Source: Streptomyces sp. CNH099
GTDB taxonomy: Bacteria; Actinomycetota; Actinomycetes; Streptomycetales; Streptomycetaceae
Assembly: GCA_000514715.1 (NCBI GenBank)
Contig: AZWL01000001.1
Coordinates: 372,186-436,185 of the forward strand
DNA: 64,000 nt
Direction: 5' to 3'
In this document: positions 32,611 through 41,106 of the stretch, one piece after another
Numbering within the stretch: position 1 is the first letter of the stretch
Layout: each line of letters opens with the position of its first letter
Position numbers and translations under genes: made by a program
Notes under the pieces: generated by a model
The model's database searches: none
The model's input: only the letters and a program-made list of their open reading frames with translations
What the model was told of the DNA's origin: nothing

Positions 32611-34090
32611 GCCCGTCCTCCGGCCGCCCGTCCGCCGCGTCCTGCCGCGGCAGCGCCGCGGCCGCGGCGGTGCGCCAGCGGTCGAGGAACTCCTCCGCCC
32701 GCGCCCGCGGCCAGCGCGGCTCGTACGTCCGGCCGGGCGCCCACGGCGGCACCGCGTCCGCGGCCGCCAGCTCCGGCTCCAGCGCCATCCGGGCGAGCGC
32801 GGCGGCGCCCAGCGCGGTGGCGTGCGGCGAGGGGTAGACGTCGACGGGCACCTGGGAGAGGTCGGCCTGCGCCTGCATCAGCGTGCGGCTGCGGGTCAGC
32901 CCGCCGTCCACCCGCAGCCGGGTCAGCGGCCCGCCGAGGTCGGCGGCGACCAGCCGCGTCACCTCCGCGACCTGGGCCGCGACGCCCTGCAGCACGGCCA
33001 GCACCAGGTGCTCGCGGCGGCTGGCCAGGGTCAGCCCGGCGAACGAGGCGGTGGCCTCCGAGCGCCACCAGGGCGCCGCGAGCCCCGCGAACGACGGCAC
33101 GCACACCACCCCCGCCGCGTCGTCCGCCGCCGTCTCGTCCAGCTCCGCCGCCGAGCCGACCAGGCCCAGTTCGGTGAGCCAGCGCACCGCGGAGGCCGCG
33201 GTGTACACCTGGCCGTCGACGCAGTACGGGGTGGCGCCGCGAGCCCGCCAGGCGACCGACGTGGTCAGCCCGGAGCCGGAGCGCACCGCCGCCGCGCCGG
33301 TGTTGGCGAGCAGGAACGCCCCGGTGCCGTACGTGCACTTGGCGGTGCCCGCCGTCAGACAGCCCTCGCCGAACAGCGCCGCCTGCTGGTCGACGACCAG
33401 CCCGGCCACCGGCACCTCGGGGCCGAAGGCGGCGGTGGTGCCGACCACCTCGTCGCAGGCCACGATCCGCGGCAGCGCCGCGAGGTCGAGGCCGAAGAGG
33501 GCGACCAGCTCGGGGTCCCAGTCGACGGCGTCGAGGTCGAGCAGCAGGGAGCGGCTGGCGGTGGCGGCGTCGGTGACGTAGGCGCCGGTGAGGTGGTGCA
33601 GCAGCCAGGTGTCGGTGGTGGTGACGACGCCCTCGCGGACGCCGTTCTCGCGCAGCCAGGCCATCTTCGGCGCGGAGAAGTACGGGTCGAGCACGAGCCC
33701 CGTGCGCCGCGCGACCCACCCGGCGGCGTACGCGCGGTCGTCGCACTGCCGCTGCGACCTGGAGTCCTGCCAGCTCACCGCCCGCGACAGCGGCTCGCCG
33801 GTGGCCCGGTCCCAGGCGAGCACCGTCTCCCCCTGGTTGGCGAGCGCCACGGCGGCCACCGGCCGGCCCGCGGCCCGCACGGCCCGCCGCCCGGCATCCA
33901 GCACGGAGGCCAGCAGCTGCGCGGGGTCCTGCTCCACGCCGCCGCCGGGCAGGTGGTCGGGGGTCACCGGCACCTCGGCGACGGCCACGATGCCCCCGTC
34001 GGCGCGGCCGCCGGCGCCGGCGGCGGCCGGGTCGACGACGAGGGCCTTGGTGCCGGAGGTGCCCTGGTCGATGGCGAGGACGGTCGTCAT
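32603..34090 (-). CDS. FGGY-family carbohydrate kinase (glycerol-kinase-like)
   Basis: 495 residues. The N-terminal phosphate-binding motif is VLAIDQGTSGTKALVVD, followed by ALANQGETVLAWD, SWQDSRSQ (the WQDRR segment of glycerol kinases, here with Ser), VVDQQAALFGEGCL, GTAKCTYGTGAFLL and the C-terminal ATP motif LRVDGGLTRSRTLMQAQAD. It phosphorylates a polyol or sugar, probably glycerol or a related polyol given the GlpA-like neighbour. GGAAGG lies about 11 nt before the ATG. It begins 22 nt after the cvnD stop, close enough for read-through from the conservon. Confidence 0.87.
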   Translation of the reverse strand: MTTVLAIDQGTSGTKALVVDPAAAGAGGRADGGIVAVAEVPVTPDHLPGGGVEQDPAQLLASVLDAGRRAVRAAGRPVAAVALANQGETVLAWDRATGEPLSRAVSWQDSRSQRQCDDRAYAAGWVARRTGLVLDPYFSAPKMAWLRENGVREGVVTTTDTWLLHHLTGAYVTDAATASRSLLLDLDAVDWDPELVALFGLDLAALPRIVACDEVVGTTAAFGPEVPVAGLVVDQQAALFGEGCLTAGTAKCTYGTGAFLLANTGAAAVRSGSGLTTSVAWRARGATPYCVDGQVYTAASAVRWLTELGLVGSAAELDETAADDAAGVVCVPSFAGLAAPWWRSEATASFAGLTLASRREHLVLAVLQGVAAQVAEVTRLVAADLGGPLTRLRVDGGLTRSRTLMQAQADLSQVPVDVYPSPHATALGAAALARMALEPELAAADAVPPWAPGRTYEPRWPRARAEEFLDRWRTAAAAALPRQDAADGRPEDGHG

Positions 34091-34112
34091 GGCGGGCCGG
34101 GCCTTCCTGCGT

Positions 34113-34715
34113 TCACCGGGCGTGGGCGGGTTCGGCGGACTCGATCAGATGGTCCATCAGGGCGAGCAGCACGCCGCGCACCGACTCGCGCTCGCGGGCG
34201 TCGAACAGGACGATCGGGGTGGTGGGCTCCTTCAGCGTGAGCGCGTCGCGGATGTCCTCCGGATCGTAGTCCTGCTCGCCGAAGAAGCAGTTCGCGGCCA
34301 CGACGAACGGCAGGTCGCGGCTCTCGAAGAAGTCGACGGCCGCGAACGACCGGTCCAGCCGCCGGGTGTCGACGAGCACCACGGCGCCGAGCGCCCCGCG
34401 CAGCAGGTCGTCCCACATGAACCAGAACCGCTCCTGACCGGGGGTGCCGAACAGCATCAGCACCGCCACGTCGAGCGTGATCCGGCCGAAGTCCATGGCC
34501 ACGGTGGTGGCGGACTTCTGCTCGATGCCGGACAGGTCGTCCACGCCCACCCCGGCCGCGCTCAGCCGCTCCTCCGTGCGCAGCGGCGTGATCTCGCTGA
34601 CGGCACCGACCGCCGTGGTCTTGCCGACCCCGAACCCGCCGGCCACAAGGATCTTGACTGGTGGGAGGTAGGCGTCCCGGTCGGCGTCCGGGACCCCGTT
34701 GTCAGGCACGCTCAA
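34113..34715 (-). CDS. cvnD: Conservon small GTPase-like protein CvnD
   Basis: 200 residues. The P-loop is ILVAGGFGVGKTTAVGAVSE (residues 22-41); FGTPGQERFWFMWD is the G3/switch II region. These are hallmarks of the Ras-like MglA-related ATP/GTP-binding conservon proteins of Streptomyces. Start TTG at 34715 with GGAG 5 nt upstream; it overlaps the cvnC reading frame by 14 nt. A GTG two codons later is possible but has poorer spacing. Fourth gene of the conservon. In studied conservons the A-D proteins form a membrane-associated complex resembling eukaryotic G-protein-coupled signalling; the ligand is unknown. Confidence 0.93.
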   Translation of the reverse strand: MSVPDNGVPDADRDAYLPPVKILVAGGFGVGKTTAVGAVSEITPLRTEERLSAAGVGVDDLSGIEQKSATTVAMDFGRITLDVAVLMLFGTPGQERFWFMWDDLLRGALGAVVLVDTRRLDRSFAAVDFFESRDLPFVVAANCFFGEQDYDPEDIRDALTLKEPTTPIVLFDARERESVRGVLLALMDHLIESAEPAHAR

Positions 34716-35058
34716 GGCCGCTCCTGATTCGTCGGAGGAAGTCGATGTTCATGGCGTCCGGATCGCTCATCGGGGGTCTGTGCTCGATGAGGCCCTGGTC
34801 CAGCAGCTGGGCCAGGAGGACGGCGGTGGGGGTGAGCCGCATCCCGATGCGGGCCGCCAGCTCGGCCACGGCGATGCCGGGGCCGGCGCACAGCCGCAGG
34901 ATCGTCTGCCACTCCTCGGGGATGCTGCGCGCGTCGTCGGCCGGTACGGCGGCGCGGACCGTGGAGTGCATCGTGAACTGCTCACCGGGCGCCCGGTCGG
35001 TGCGCGATCCGGTGAGCGCGAAAGTCCGCGTTCTGCGCGTTCCCCGTGGCGCGCTCAT
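34702..35058 (-). CDS. cvnC: Conservon DUF742 protein CvnC
   Basis: 118 residues, the normal DUF742 length. A basic N-terminus with FALTGSRTDRA is followed by a winged-helix-like C-terminal half: EWQTILRLCAGPGIAVAELA, RIGMRLTPTAVLLAQLLDQG, then MSDPDAMNIDFLRRIRSGL. The ATG overlaps the stop of cvnB (TAATG), and its own end overlaps cvnD, so all four genes are translationally coupled. Confidence 0.93.
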   Translation of the reverse strand: MSAPRGTRRTRTFALTGSRTDRAPGEQFTMHSTVRAAVPADDARSIPEEWQTILRLCAGPGIAVAELAARIGMRLTPTAVLLAQLLDQGLIEHRPPMSDPDAMNIDFLRRIRSGLERA

Positions 35059-35504
35059 TACCGGATGCGATCCCTGCGGTCCCGGTCCCCGACGCCGAGC
35101 TGGTGCTTGAAGGCGCGGGCGACGCGGACGGTCTCGCGCATGGCGAGGCCGATGGACTCGGGGCCCGAGGTGTAGACGACGAGGGTGCTGCCGTTGCCGC
35201 AGGCGGTGAGGATCAGGTGGCTGCGCTCCATGGTGATGTTCAGGTGCAGGACGGAGCCGCCGTCGACGGGCATCGACAGCCCGTCGGCGAGGCTGGCGAG
35301 CCCGGAGCAGGCGGCGGCGATGGTCTGGACGTCGTCGCGGGTCCAGTCCAGGCCGTAGCCGCAGAGGGCCAGGCCGTCGTCCGCCAGCAGCACGAAGCCG
35401 GTGAGGTCCGGCACGAGTTGCAGGTTGTCGCGGAGGTTGTCGAAGACGGCCGCGTCCTCCGGGCTCGCGGGGATGACGTTCTTCACGTGCCTGAGGCTGC
35501 TCAT
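35058..35504 (-). CDS. cvnB: Conservon roadblock/LC7 protein CvnB
   Basis: 148 residues. The roadblock/LC7 fold covers most of the chain: VFDNLRDNLQLVPDLTGFVL, LADDGLALCGYGLDWTRDDV and GSVLHLNITMERSHLILTACGNGSTLVVY. These proteins act as regulators of the small GTPase partner (CvnD). The ATG shares one base with the cvnA stop (TGATG). Confidence 0.93.
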   Translation of the reverse strand: MSSLRHVKNVIPASPEDAAVFDNLRDNLQLVPDLTGFVLLADDGLALCGYGLDWTRDDVQTIAAACSGLASLADGLSMPVDGGSVLHLNITMERSHLILTACGNGSTLVVYTSGPESIGLAMRETVRVARAFKHQLGVGDRDRRDRIR

Positions 35505-38068
35505 CAGTCGCTGTTTTCCTCCGGGTCGGTCAGGGCTTCCTGAAGCTGGGTGAACGCCGACTCGATGCTGTCGAGCGGACGTCGGTCCATGGCGGTGGCG
35601 GGCCGGCGTCTGCCGTCGCGCAGCTGGCCGGCCATGCTGGAGCCGGGTACGCGCTGGGGCAGCCCGGCGGCCCGGGCGGCGGGCCGGCCGGCCCCGGGCT
35701 CGGCCGCGGGCGGCGGGCCGGTGTCGGTCTCGGGGGTGGCGGGGACAGGCAGAGGCAGCTCCTCGGTCGGTTCAGGGGCGGGTTCGGGGCGGGTCTCCGG
35801 GCGCGGTTCCGGGCGGGGCTTCCGGGTCCGTACGGGCAGCGGCTCCTCGGCGCGTACGTGCTCGGTGCCGCCCGGTGCCGCGGGGGTCTCGGCCGCCGGT
35901 TCCGCGGGGCCGGCCGGGTCGGGTGCGTCCTCGGCGGCCGGGCGGTCCGGCGCCTCGTCGTCGTCGGCGGCGGCGCGGTCCGGCGCCACCCCCGGGGCCG
36001 GGTCGACGGGCCGTACGGGACCCGCAGGGCCGCCGGCGCGCGCCGGCTCGCGGCGCACCAGGCCGGCCGCCGTCGGCTCCCGCCGCCGCGCGGGCCGCGG
36101 GCCCGAGCGGCCCGGCAGCGCCCGGCGTACCGGGGTGCGGTCCGCCAGCTCCTCCGGCGCGCCGGTGAGCAGCGCGGCGGGCACCACCACCACCGCCAGC
36201 ACGCCGCCGAAGCGGCCCTGCTGCAGCGTGACCCGGATGCCGTGCCGCTGCGCGAGCTGCCCGACGACGAACAGGCCCAGCTGGTCGGAGGACCTGGCGA
36301 GCACCGCGTACGGCGGAACGTCCAGCAGCCGCCCGTTGAGCGCTTCGAAGTACCAGCTCTCCGGCGCCCGACCCTTGTCCTCGACCTCGATCGCGACGCC
36401 GGTGGCGGTGTCGGTGGCGCGGACGAAGACCTCGTAGCCGCTGGGCGAGTAGGTGGTGGCGTTCTCGATCAGCTCGGCGATCAGGTGGGTCAGCTCGCCG
36501 GCCACCTCGGGCACCACCCACGCCTCGGCCCGGAACTCCTTGGTGACCTGGGCGAAGCCGCGGGACTCGCCGGCCGCGTCGACGATCAGGTTGGCGATGT
36601 GCACGGGCTCGGTGTGCGGGCCCACGACCGAGCCGCCGGAGAGCACCAGCAGGTTCTCCAGCTGGCGGCGCACCCGCACGGTGAGGTGGTCCAGCTCGTA
36701 CAGCTCCGCCAGCAGCGCGGGGTCGGTGTCCGCGTAGCGGTGCTGCAGCTCGTCCAGCGTGCGCAGCACGGCGACGATGAGGGTGACGGCCCGCATGGTG
36801 ACGCCCTCGGCGAACTTCTCGAAGCCGAACCGCTCCTCGTGCACGATCCGCGCCGCCTCGACCACCTCCTCCGCGAGCCGGGCGACGACGTTGGAGATCT
36901 CGTCGAACTCGTCGGCGGCGGCGACCTGCGTGGGCAGCGCCGACAGGTCGACGTCCTCGCCGCGCTGCAGCCGGACGATCATCTGCGGCAGCTGCCGGCG
37001 GGCGACCGCGAGCGCGCTGGAGCGCACCTCCTCGGCCCGGCGCACGATGGTGCGGCTGACCCGGAGCACGACGCCGAGCACGAGCGCGGCCAGCACGACG
37101 CCGCCGGCGGCGATCCCGTACGCCGTCGTCCGCAGCTCGCCGGCGCGGTCGGCGGCGTCGTCGGACAGCGCCCGGACGCGGGCGGTGGCCAGGCCCGCGA
37201 GGCTGGGGCCGAGGCGCTCGTACGCCGACTCCCAGCCGGCGGTCCCGCCGGGCAGCGTGACCGCGCCGCCGGCGTCCCGGCCCGCGCCGACCACCGCGTC
37301 CTCGATCCGGGACTTGCCGGTCCACTCCGCGGAGGTGGTGATGGCGTCGTAGCGGCCCTTCTCACCGTCGGGCAGCAGCGGTCCGGCGAGCGTGCCGTAC
37401 GCGAACCGCTGCACGCCGACGGCCTCGGCGAAGCGGGCGTGGTCCGCGGCCGGCAGCCGGCCGTCCCGCGCGCCGGCCAGCAGGGTGTCCTCGAACGCCA
37501 GCGCCTCGCCGGCCTGCAGCAGGGCGGTCAGCGGGCGGGCGCCCCGGGCGAGGGTGCCGTTGGGGGCGCGCAGCCGGGTGTGGACGTCGATGGTCTGCTC
37601 GACGGCCCGGGTGTACGCCGCCAGCGCCTCGTCGCGGCCGCCGGTGCGCCCGGCGGCCCGCTCGCGTACCGCGTCGAGCGCCTCGACCCGGCGCAGGGCG
37701 GCGGTCAGCAGCGGGCGGGCGCCGGCGTCGGGGGCGTCCTCGGCCACCTCGCGGAGTTCGACGGCGGCCTGGTCGGTCAGGGCCTGCTGGTTGCCGAGCT
37801 GGGCGGCGTTGACGGGGCCGCGGGCCCAGTGCAGCGCGGTCATCCGGCGCTCCGCCTGCAGTTCGGCGACGAGCGCGAGGGACGGCCGCTGCAGCCGGTC
37901 GAGGGTGTCGGCGTAGTCCTGCACGGCCGCGGCCCGGTTCAGCTCCCGGGCGGCGCCGACCGCGGCCAGGGCCGCCAGCGCCACCGTGACGACCGCGGCC
38001 AGGATGCGATGGAGCGTACGCAGGCGCACGGGGCGCCCGCCGTGGGCGGTGCGAGTGGTTGCGGACAT
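35504..38068 (-). CDS. cvnA: Conservon sensor histidine-kinase-like protein CvnA
   Basis: 854 residues. TM1 (about 20-42: LAAVVTVALAALAAVGAA) and TM2 (about 318-340: IAAGGVVLAALVLGVVL) enclose an extracytoplasmic nitrate-sensor-like helical domain with LQRPSLALVAELQAERRMTA. A HAMP-like helix, a dimerisation region (LDELQHRYADTDPALLAELY, with the GerE-like conserved DHLTVRVRRQLENLLVLSG) and an HATPase domain (NATTYSPSGYEV, IEVEDKG) follow. From about residue 640 the chain is disordered and rich in Pro, Arg, Ala and Glu. It is the membrane sensor of the conservon and starts the operon; the stop overlaps cvnB. Confidence 0.92.
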   Translation of the reverse strand: MSATTRTAHGGRPVRLRTLHRILAAVVTVALAALAAVGAARELNRAAAVQDYADTLDRLQRPSLALVAELQAERRMTALHWARGPVNAAQLGNQQALTDQAAVELREVAEDAPDAGARPLLTAALRRVEALDAVRERAAGRTGGRDEALAAYTRAVEQTIDVHTRLRAPNGTLARGARPLTALLQAGEALAFEDTLLAGARDGRLPAADHARFAEAVGVQRFAYGTLAGPLLPDGEKGRYDAITTSAEWTGKSRIEDAVVGAGRDAGGAVTLPGGTAGWESAYERLGPSLAGLATARVRALSDDAADRAGELRTTAYGIAAGGVVLAALVLGVVLRVSRTIVRRAEEVRSSALAVARRQLPQMIVRLQRGEDVDLSALPTQVAAADEFDEISNVVARLAEEVVEAARIVHEERFGFEKFAEGVTMRAVTLIVAVLRTLDELQHRYADTDPALLAELYELDHLTVRVRRQLENLLVLSGGSVVGPHTEPVHIANLIVDAAGESRGFAQVTKEFRAEAWVVPEVAGELTHLIAELIENATTYSPSGYEVFVRATDTATGVAIEVEDKGRAPESWYFEALNGRLLDVPPYAVLARSSDQLGLFVVGQLAQRHGIRVTLQQGRFGGVLAVVVVPAALLTGAPEELADRTPVRRALPGRSGPRPARRREPTAAGLVRREPARAGGPAGPVRPVDPAPGVAPDRAAADDDEAPDRPAAEDAPDPAGPAEPAAETPAAPGGTEHVRAEEPLPVRTRKPRPEPRPETRPEPAPEPTEELPLPVPATPETDTGPPPAAEPGAGRPAARAAGLPQRVPGSSMAGQLRDGRRRPATAMDRRPLDSIESAFTQLQEALTDPEENSD

Positions 38069-38151
38069 CGGACCTCACGGAGCGCTGTTCGGTTTCGGTC
38101 GGGCCGGGGCTCCGGGCCGCCCCCGGGGCTGCGGCGGCGGCCCGGCGCGCG

Positions 38152-39675
38152 TCACACCAGGTCCTTGCCGAGTTCTGCCATCTCGGGGTCGGCGGTGTAC
38201 ACGGGTGTCTGGTACGAGCGCCGGCCGGCCACCCACCACGAGACGGTGGCGAGCAGCAGGACGGCGACCAGGGCCACCGAGGCGTAGTTGAACGTGTCCA
38301 CCGTGACGGGCGACGCCTGCGGCAGACAGAAGATCACCGTGATCACGGCCACCCAGCACACGGCTATCCAGCCGATCACCGAACTCCACCGGCCCAGGTT
38401 CCACGGTCCGGGCACGAAGCGGTTCTTCGCGCGCAGCCGCAGATAGATGGGGATGGCGTAGGCGGGGGTGATGCCGATGACGTTGATGGCGACCACCGCG
38501 CCGTACGCGGTCGCCGAGTACAGCGACGGCAGCGCCAGGCAGAACGCGACGGCGACCGACAGCACGACCGCCCGGGTGGGCACGCCGGTGCGCGGCGAGA
38601 CCCGGCGCCACAGCTTGGAGCCGGGCAGCGCGCCGTCGCGGGAGAAGGCGAAGACCATCCGCGCGGTCGCGGCGGTCTCGGCGTTGCCGCAGAAGAGCTG
38701 GGCGCAGATGACGATGAGCAGCAGGGCCTTGGCGCCGCCCTCGCCGAGGGCGTCGATGAAGATCTGCGCGGGTGGCACGCCGGTGGCGGACTCCTGGGTG
38801 CCGACGTAGTCCTGGATGGCGAACGTCAGCCCGGCCAGCAGCACGAAGCCGGCGACCCAGGAGACCCAGATCGCGCGGACGATGCCCTTGGCGGAGCTGA
38901 CCTGGGCCTGGGTGGTCTCCTCCGACAGGTGGGCGGAGGCGTCGTAGCCGGAGAAGGTGTACTGGGCGAGCAGCAGGCCGATGGCGGTGACGTAGAACGG
39001 GTTGTTCCAGCCGGTGTCGTTGTTGAACTCGCCGAAGACGAAGCCGGCCGACTGGTGGCTGTCGGGGATGATGATCAGGACGGCGACGATGATCGTGACG
39101 CCGGCCAGGTGCCACCAGACGCTGATGGAGTTGAGGAGGCTGACGACGCGCACCCGCAGCAGGTTCAGGCTCATGTGCAGCACCAGGATGACCGCGAAGA
39201 TCAGCAGCGTCTTCTCCGCGGTGGGCTCGAAGCCCCACTGGAGGTTGAAGAACGCGCCGAGGAACAGCGCGCAGCCGTAGTCGATGCCGGCGATGGCGCC
39301 GAGCAGGCCGAGCAGGTTGAGCCAGCCGGTGTACCAGCCCCAGCGGGGGCCGCCGAGCTGGTGGGCCATGTAGTAGAGCGCGCCGGAGGTGGGGTAGGCG
39401 CTGGTGACCTCGGCCAGGCCCATGCCGACGCAGAGCACGAAGAGGCCGACGGCCACCCAGCCCCACATCATGACGGCCGGTCCGCCGGTGCTGAGCCCGA
39501 AGCCGTACAGGGTCATGCAGCCGGAGAGGATCGAGATGACCGAGAAGGAGATGGCGAAGTTGCCGAACGGTCCCATGCGCCGCGCGAGTTCCGGCTCGTA
39601 GCCGAGATCTCGGAGGTGGGCGTCGTCGTCCTTGCGCCGGGACGTGCCGGCGGTGCTGACCGGCGCTTGTGACAT
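38152..39675 (-). CDS. APC-superfamily amino acid permease
   Basis: 507 residues from ATG at 39675, which has GGAGG 7 nt upstream; an earlier in-frame start is ignored. About 12 hydrophobic segments. The first (FGNFAISFSVISILSGCMTLYGFGL) has the APC helix-broken motif, and the second is MMWGWVAVGLFVLCVGMGLAEV. EVTSAYPTSGALYYMAHQLGG and YTFSGYDASAHLSEETTQAQ are shared with GABA/choline/amino-acid permeases of the BAT1/GabP type. It imports an amino acid or amine by proton symport. It is preceded by the repeat-protein gene on the same strand (62-nt gap). Confidence 0.9.
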   Translation of the reverse strand: MSQAPVSTAGTSRRKDDDAHLRDLGYEPELARRMGPFGNFAISFSVISILSGCMTLYGFGLSTGGPAVMMWGWVAVGLFVLCVGMGLAEVTSAYPTSGALYYMAHQLGGPRWGWYTGWLNLLGLLGAIAGIDYGCALFLGAFFNLQWGFEPTAEKTLLIFAVILVLHMSLNLLRVRVVSLLNSISVWWHLAGVTIIVAVLIIIPDSHQSAGFVFGEFNNDTGWNNPFYVTAIGLLLAQYTFSGYDASAHLSEETTQAQVSSAKGIVRAIWVSWVAGFVLLAGLTFAIQDYVGTQESATGVPPAQIFIDALGEGGAKALLLIVICAQLFCGNAETAATARMVFAFSRDGALPGSKLWRRVSPRTGVPTRAVVLSVAVAFCLALPSLYSATAYGAVVAINVIGITPAYAIPIYLRLRAKNRFVPGPWNLGRWSSVIGWIAVCWVAVITVIFCLPQASPVTVDTFNYASVALVAVLLLATVSWWVAGRRSYQTPVYTADPEMAELGKDLV

Positions 39676-39737
39676 GGGGTGACCTCCGAAGGGGAATGGC
39701 AGGGGCATGACAGTCGAAAACGGACGGGTACGCCCGG

Positions 39738-40742
39738 TCACCCGCTACCGAGAGCCATCGAGCGGGCGCGTAAGAACTCGGCCTCGGCCAGGTCCTGCCG
39801 GTCGGGGTCCTCGGTCACGTAGGCCCAGGGCAGCAGGGTGGCGTACGGGCCCAGGGCGGTGAACACCCGGGCGGCCTCGCCGTACTCGCGGGCGGCGCTG
39901 AGCGCGTGCGCCAGGTGGTTCAGGTCCAGCACGGAGCGCACGTCGGCGTTGGTGACGTCGAACCAGCCGTCGAGCGCCCGCCGCGTGTCCCGCAGGATGT
40001 CCTCGCGGGACCACTGGCGGTGCACCAGCGCGTCGCCGCGGCCGCGGCGGCGCTCGAAGTGGTAGTGCTCGGCGTGCGCGAAGAGCGGCAGCACGAGGAG
40101 CGGCGAGGCGGTCGGGGCCCAGGAGCCCACCCAGCGGGCGAAGTCCATCGCGTACGCCTGCGAGCCGCCCGCGGCCGCGCAGAGCTGCAGCACCCGGTGG
40201 AACGCCTCGCGGTTGTACCGGTCCCGCCTGACGACCTCGTCCAGCAGCCCCCACGGCCCGTGCGGCAGCAGGTTCTCCGGCGGCGCCACCCGGTGCTCGG
40301 GCCGCTGCTGCCGCGGGTCCGCCTGCGCCAGCGCCAGCAGGCACACCCACGGCACCGGATCGCCGGGGTGCAGCAGCGCGGCCTCCCGGCACGCCTGCCG
40401 CGCGTCCTCCTCCAGCTGCCCGGCGCTGGGGTGCCGCTGCCGGTGCGCCTGCACGGCCCGGCCGACGGCCACGCGGGCCAGCATCATCCGCGCGTCGGCG
40501 CTCTCCGGCTCCTCGTCGAGCCAGATCTGCACCACCGCCGACTTGGCGGCCACCACCCCGAGCACCTGCGACCGCGCGGTACGCGCCCCCCAGTCGGCGC
40601 CGGTGCGGGCGAGCAGGGCGCGCATCGACATCCACCGGCCGACGCGCAGGTCGTCGACGACGACCCGTAAGTCGTCGTCGAGGCCGGCGAGATGGTAGAC
40701 GGGCCGGAAGTCGCCGCGCCCGGAAGCTCCGCCGCGGGCCAT
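39738..40742 (-). CDS. Tetratricopeptide-like protein with two TTA codons
   Basis: 334 residues from ATG at 40742, with GGGGGG just upstream; the frame stays open further up, but that part is charged and unlike the rest. The chain is helical, with TPR-like pairs (SADARMMLARVAVGRAVQAH, QACREAALLHPGDPVPWVCL, LDLNHLAHALSAAREYGEAARVFTAL). It has no signal peptide and no enzyme motif. The family is a conserved streptomycete hypothetical. Leu25 (40670-40668) and Leu324 (39773-39771) are TTA, the rare codon read by the bldA tRNA, so translation probably depends on development or growth phase. Upstream is a 364-nt region with an inverted repeat. Confidence 0.7.
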   Translation of the reverse strand: MARGGASGRGDFRPVYHLAGLDDDLRVVVDDLRVGRWMSMRALLARTGADWGARTARSQVLGVVAAKSAVVQIWLDEEPESADARMMLARVAVGRAVQAHRQRHPSAGQLEEDARQACREAALLHPGDPVPWVCLLALAQADPRQQRPEHRVAPPENLLPHGPWGLLDEVVRRDRYNREAFHRVLQLCAAAGGSQAYAMDFARWVGSWAPTASPLLVLPLFAHAEHYHFERRRGRGDALVHRQWSREDILRDTRRALDGWFDVTNADVRSVLDLNHLAHALSAAREYGEAARVFTALGPYATLLPWAYVTEDPDRQDLAEAEFLRARSMALGSG

Positions 40743-41106
40743 CACCACCCCCCGCGCGGCGCGCGGGACGGCGCGCCGGGTACGCATACGGGACGCGGCG
40801 ACGGGGGGCGGGTCGGTCCGGCTAAGCGGGCGCACCTCGGCGACTGCCATGCGATGTTCATCGAAACCTCGGGCACGCGCACGCGGATGGTGCGTGGTAC
40901 TGGTGCGCGGCTTTCCTGCGGACGTTCGTGATGGGGTCGAAGGGATCGTAGCGACACGAGCGCCGTCTGTGTAATCCACCGGGGAATGTTGCCGACTAGC
41001 AACGCAAGGTCTGGACCGCCAGTCGCCGTCCGGTCCCTCGTACACGACGGCCAAGAGCGCCGCCCGTCACCGTGGGTGACGGGCGGCGCTTCCGCCGTCC
41101 GGCGGC
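40743..41106. other. Intergenic region between two minus-strand genes
   Basis: This 364-nt stretch holds the leader of the repeat-protein gene and the terminator of the HtaA gene. GTTGC-N6-GCAAC (40988-41003) is a short perfect inverted repeat with no assigned regulator. Near 40840-40950 nothing beyond a likely promoter was recognised. The strong hairpin at 41056-41090 belongs to the upstream HtaA gene. Confidence 0.4.
41056..41090 (-). terminator. Strong hairpin terminator after the sortase-anchored HtaA gene
   Basis: AGCGCCGCCCGTCACC (41056-41071) / GGTGACGGGCGGCGCT (41075-41090): a perfect 16-bp stem with a 3-nt loop, 16 nt past the stop. Confidence 0.85.
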
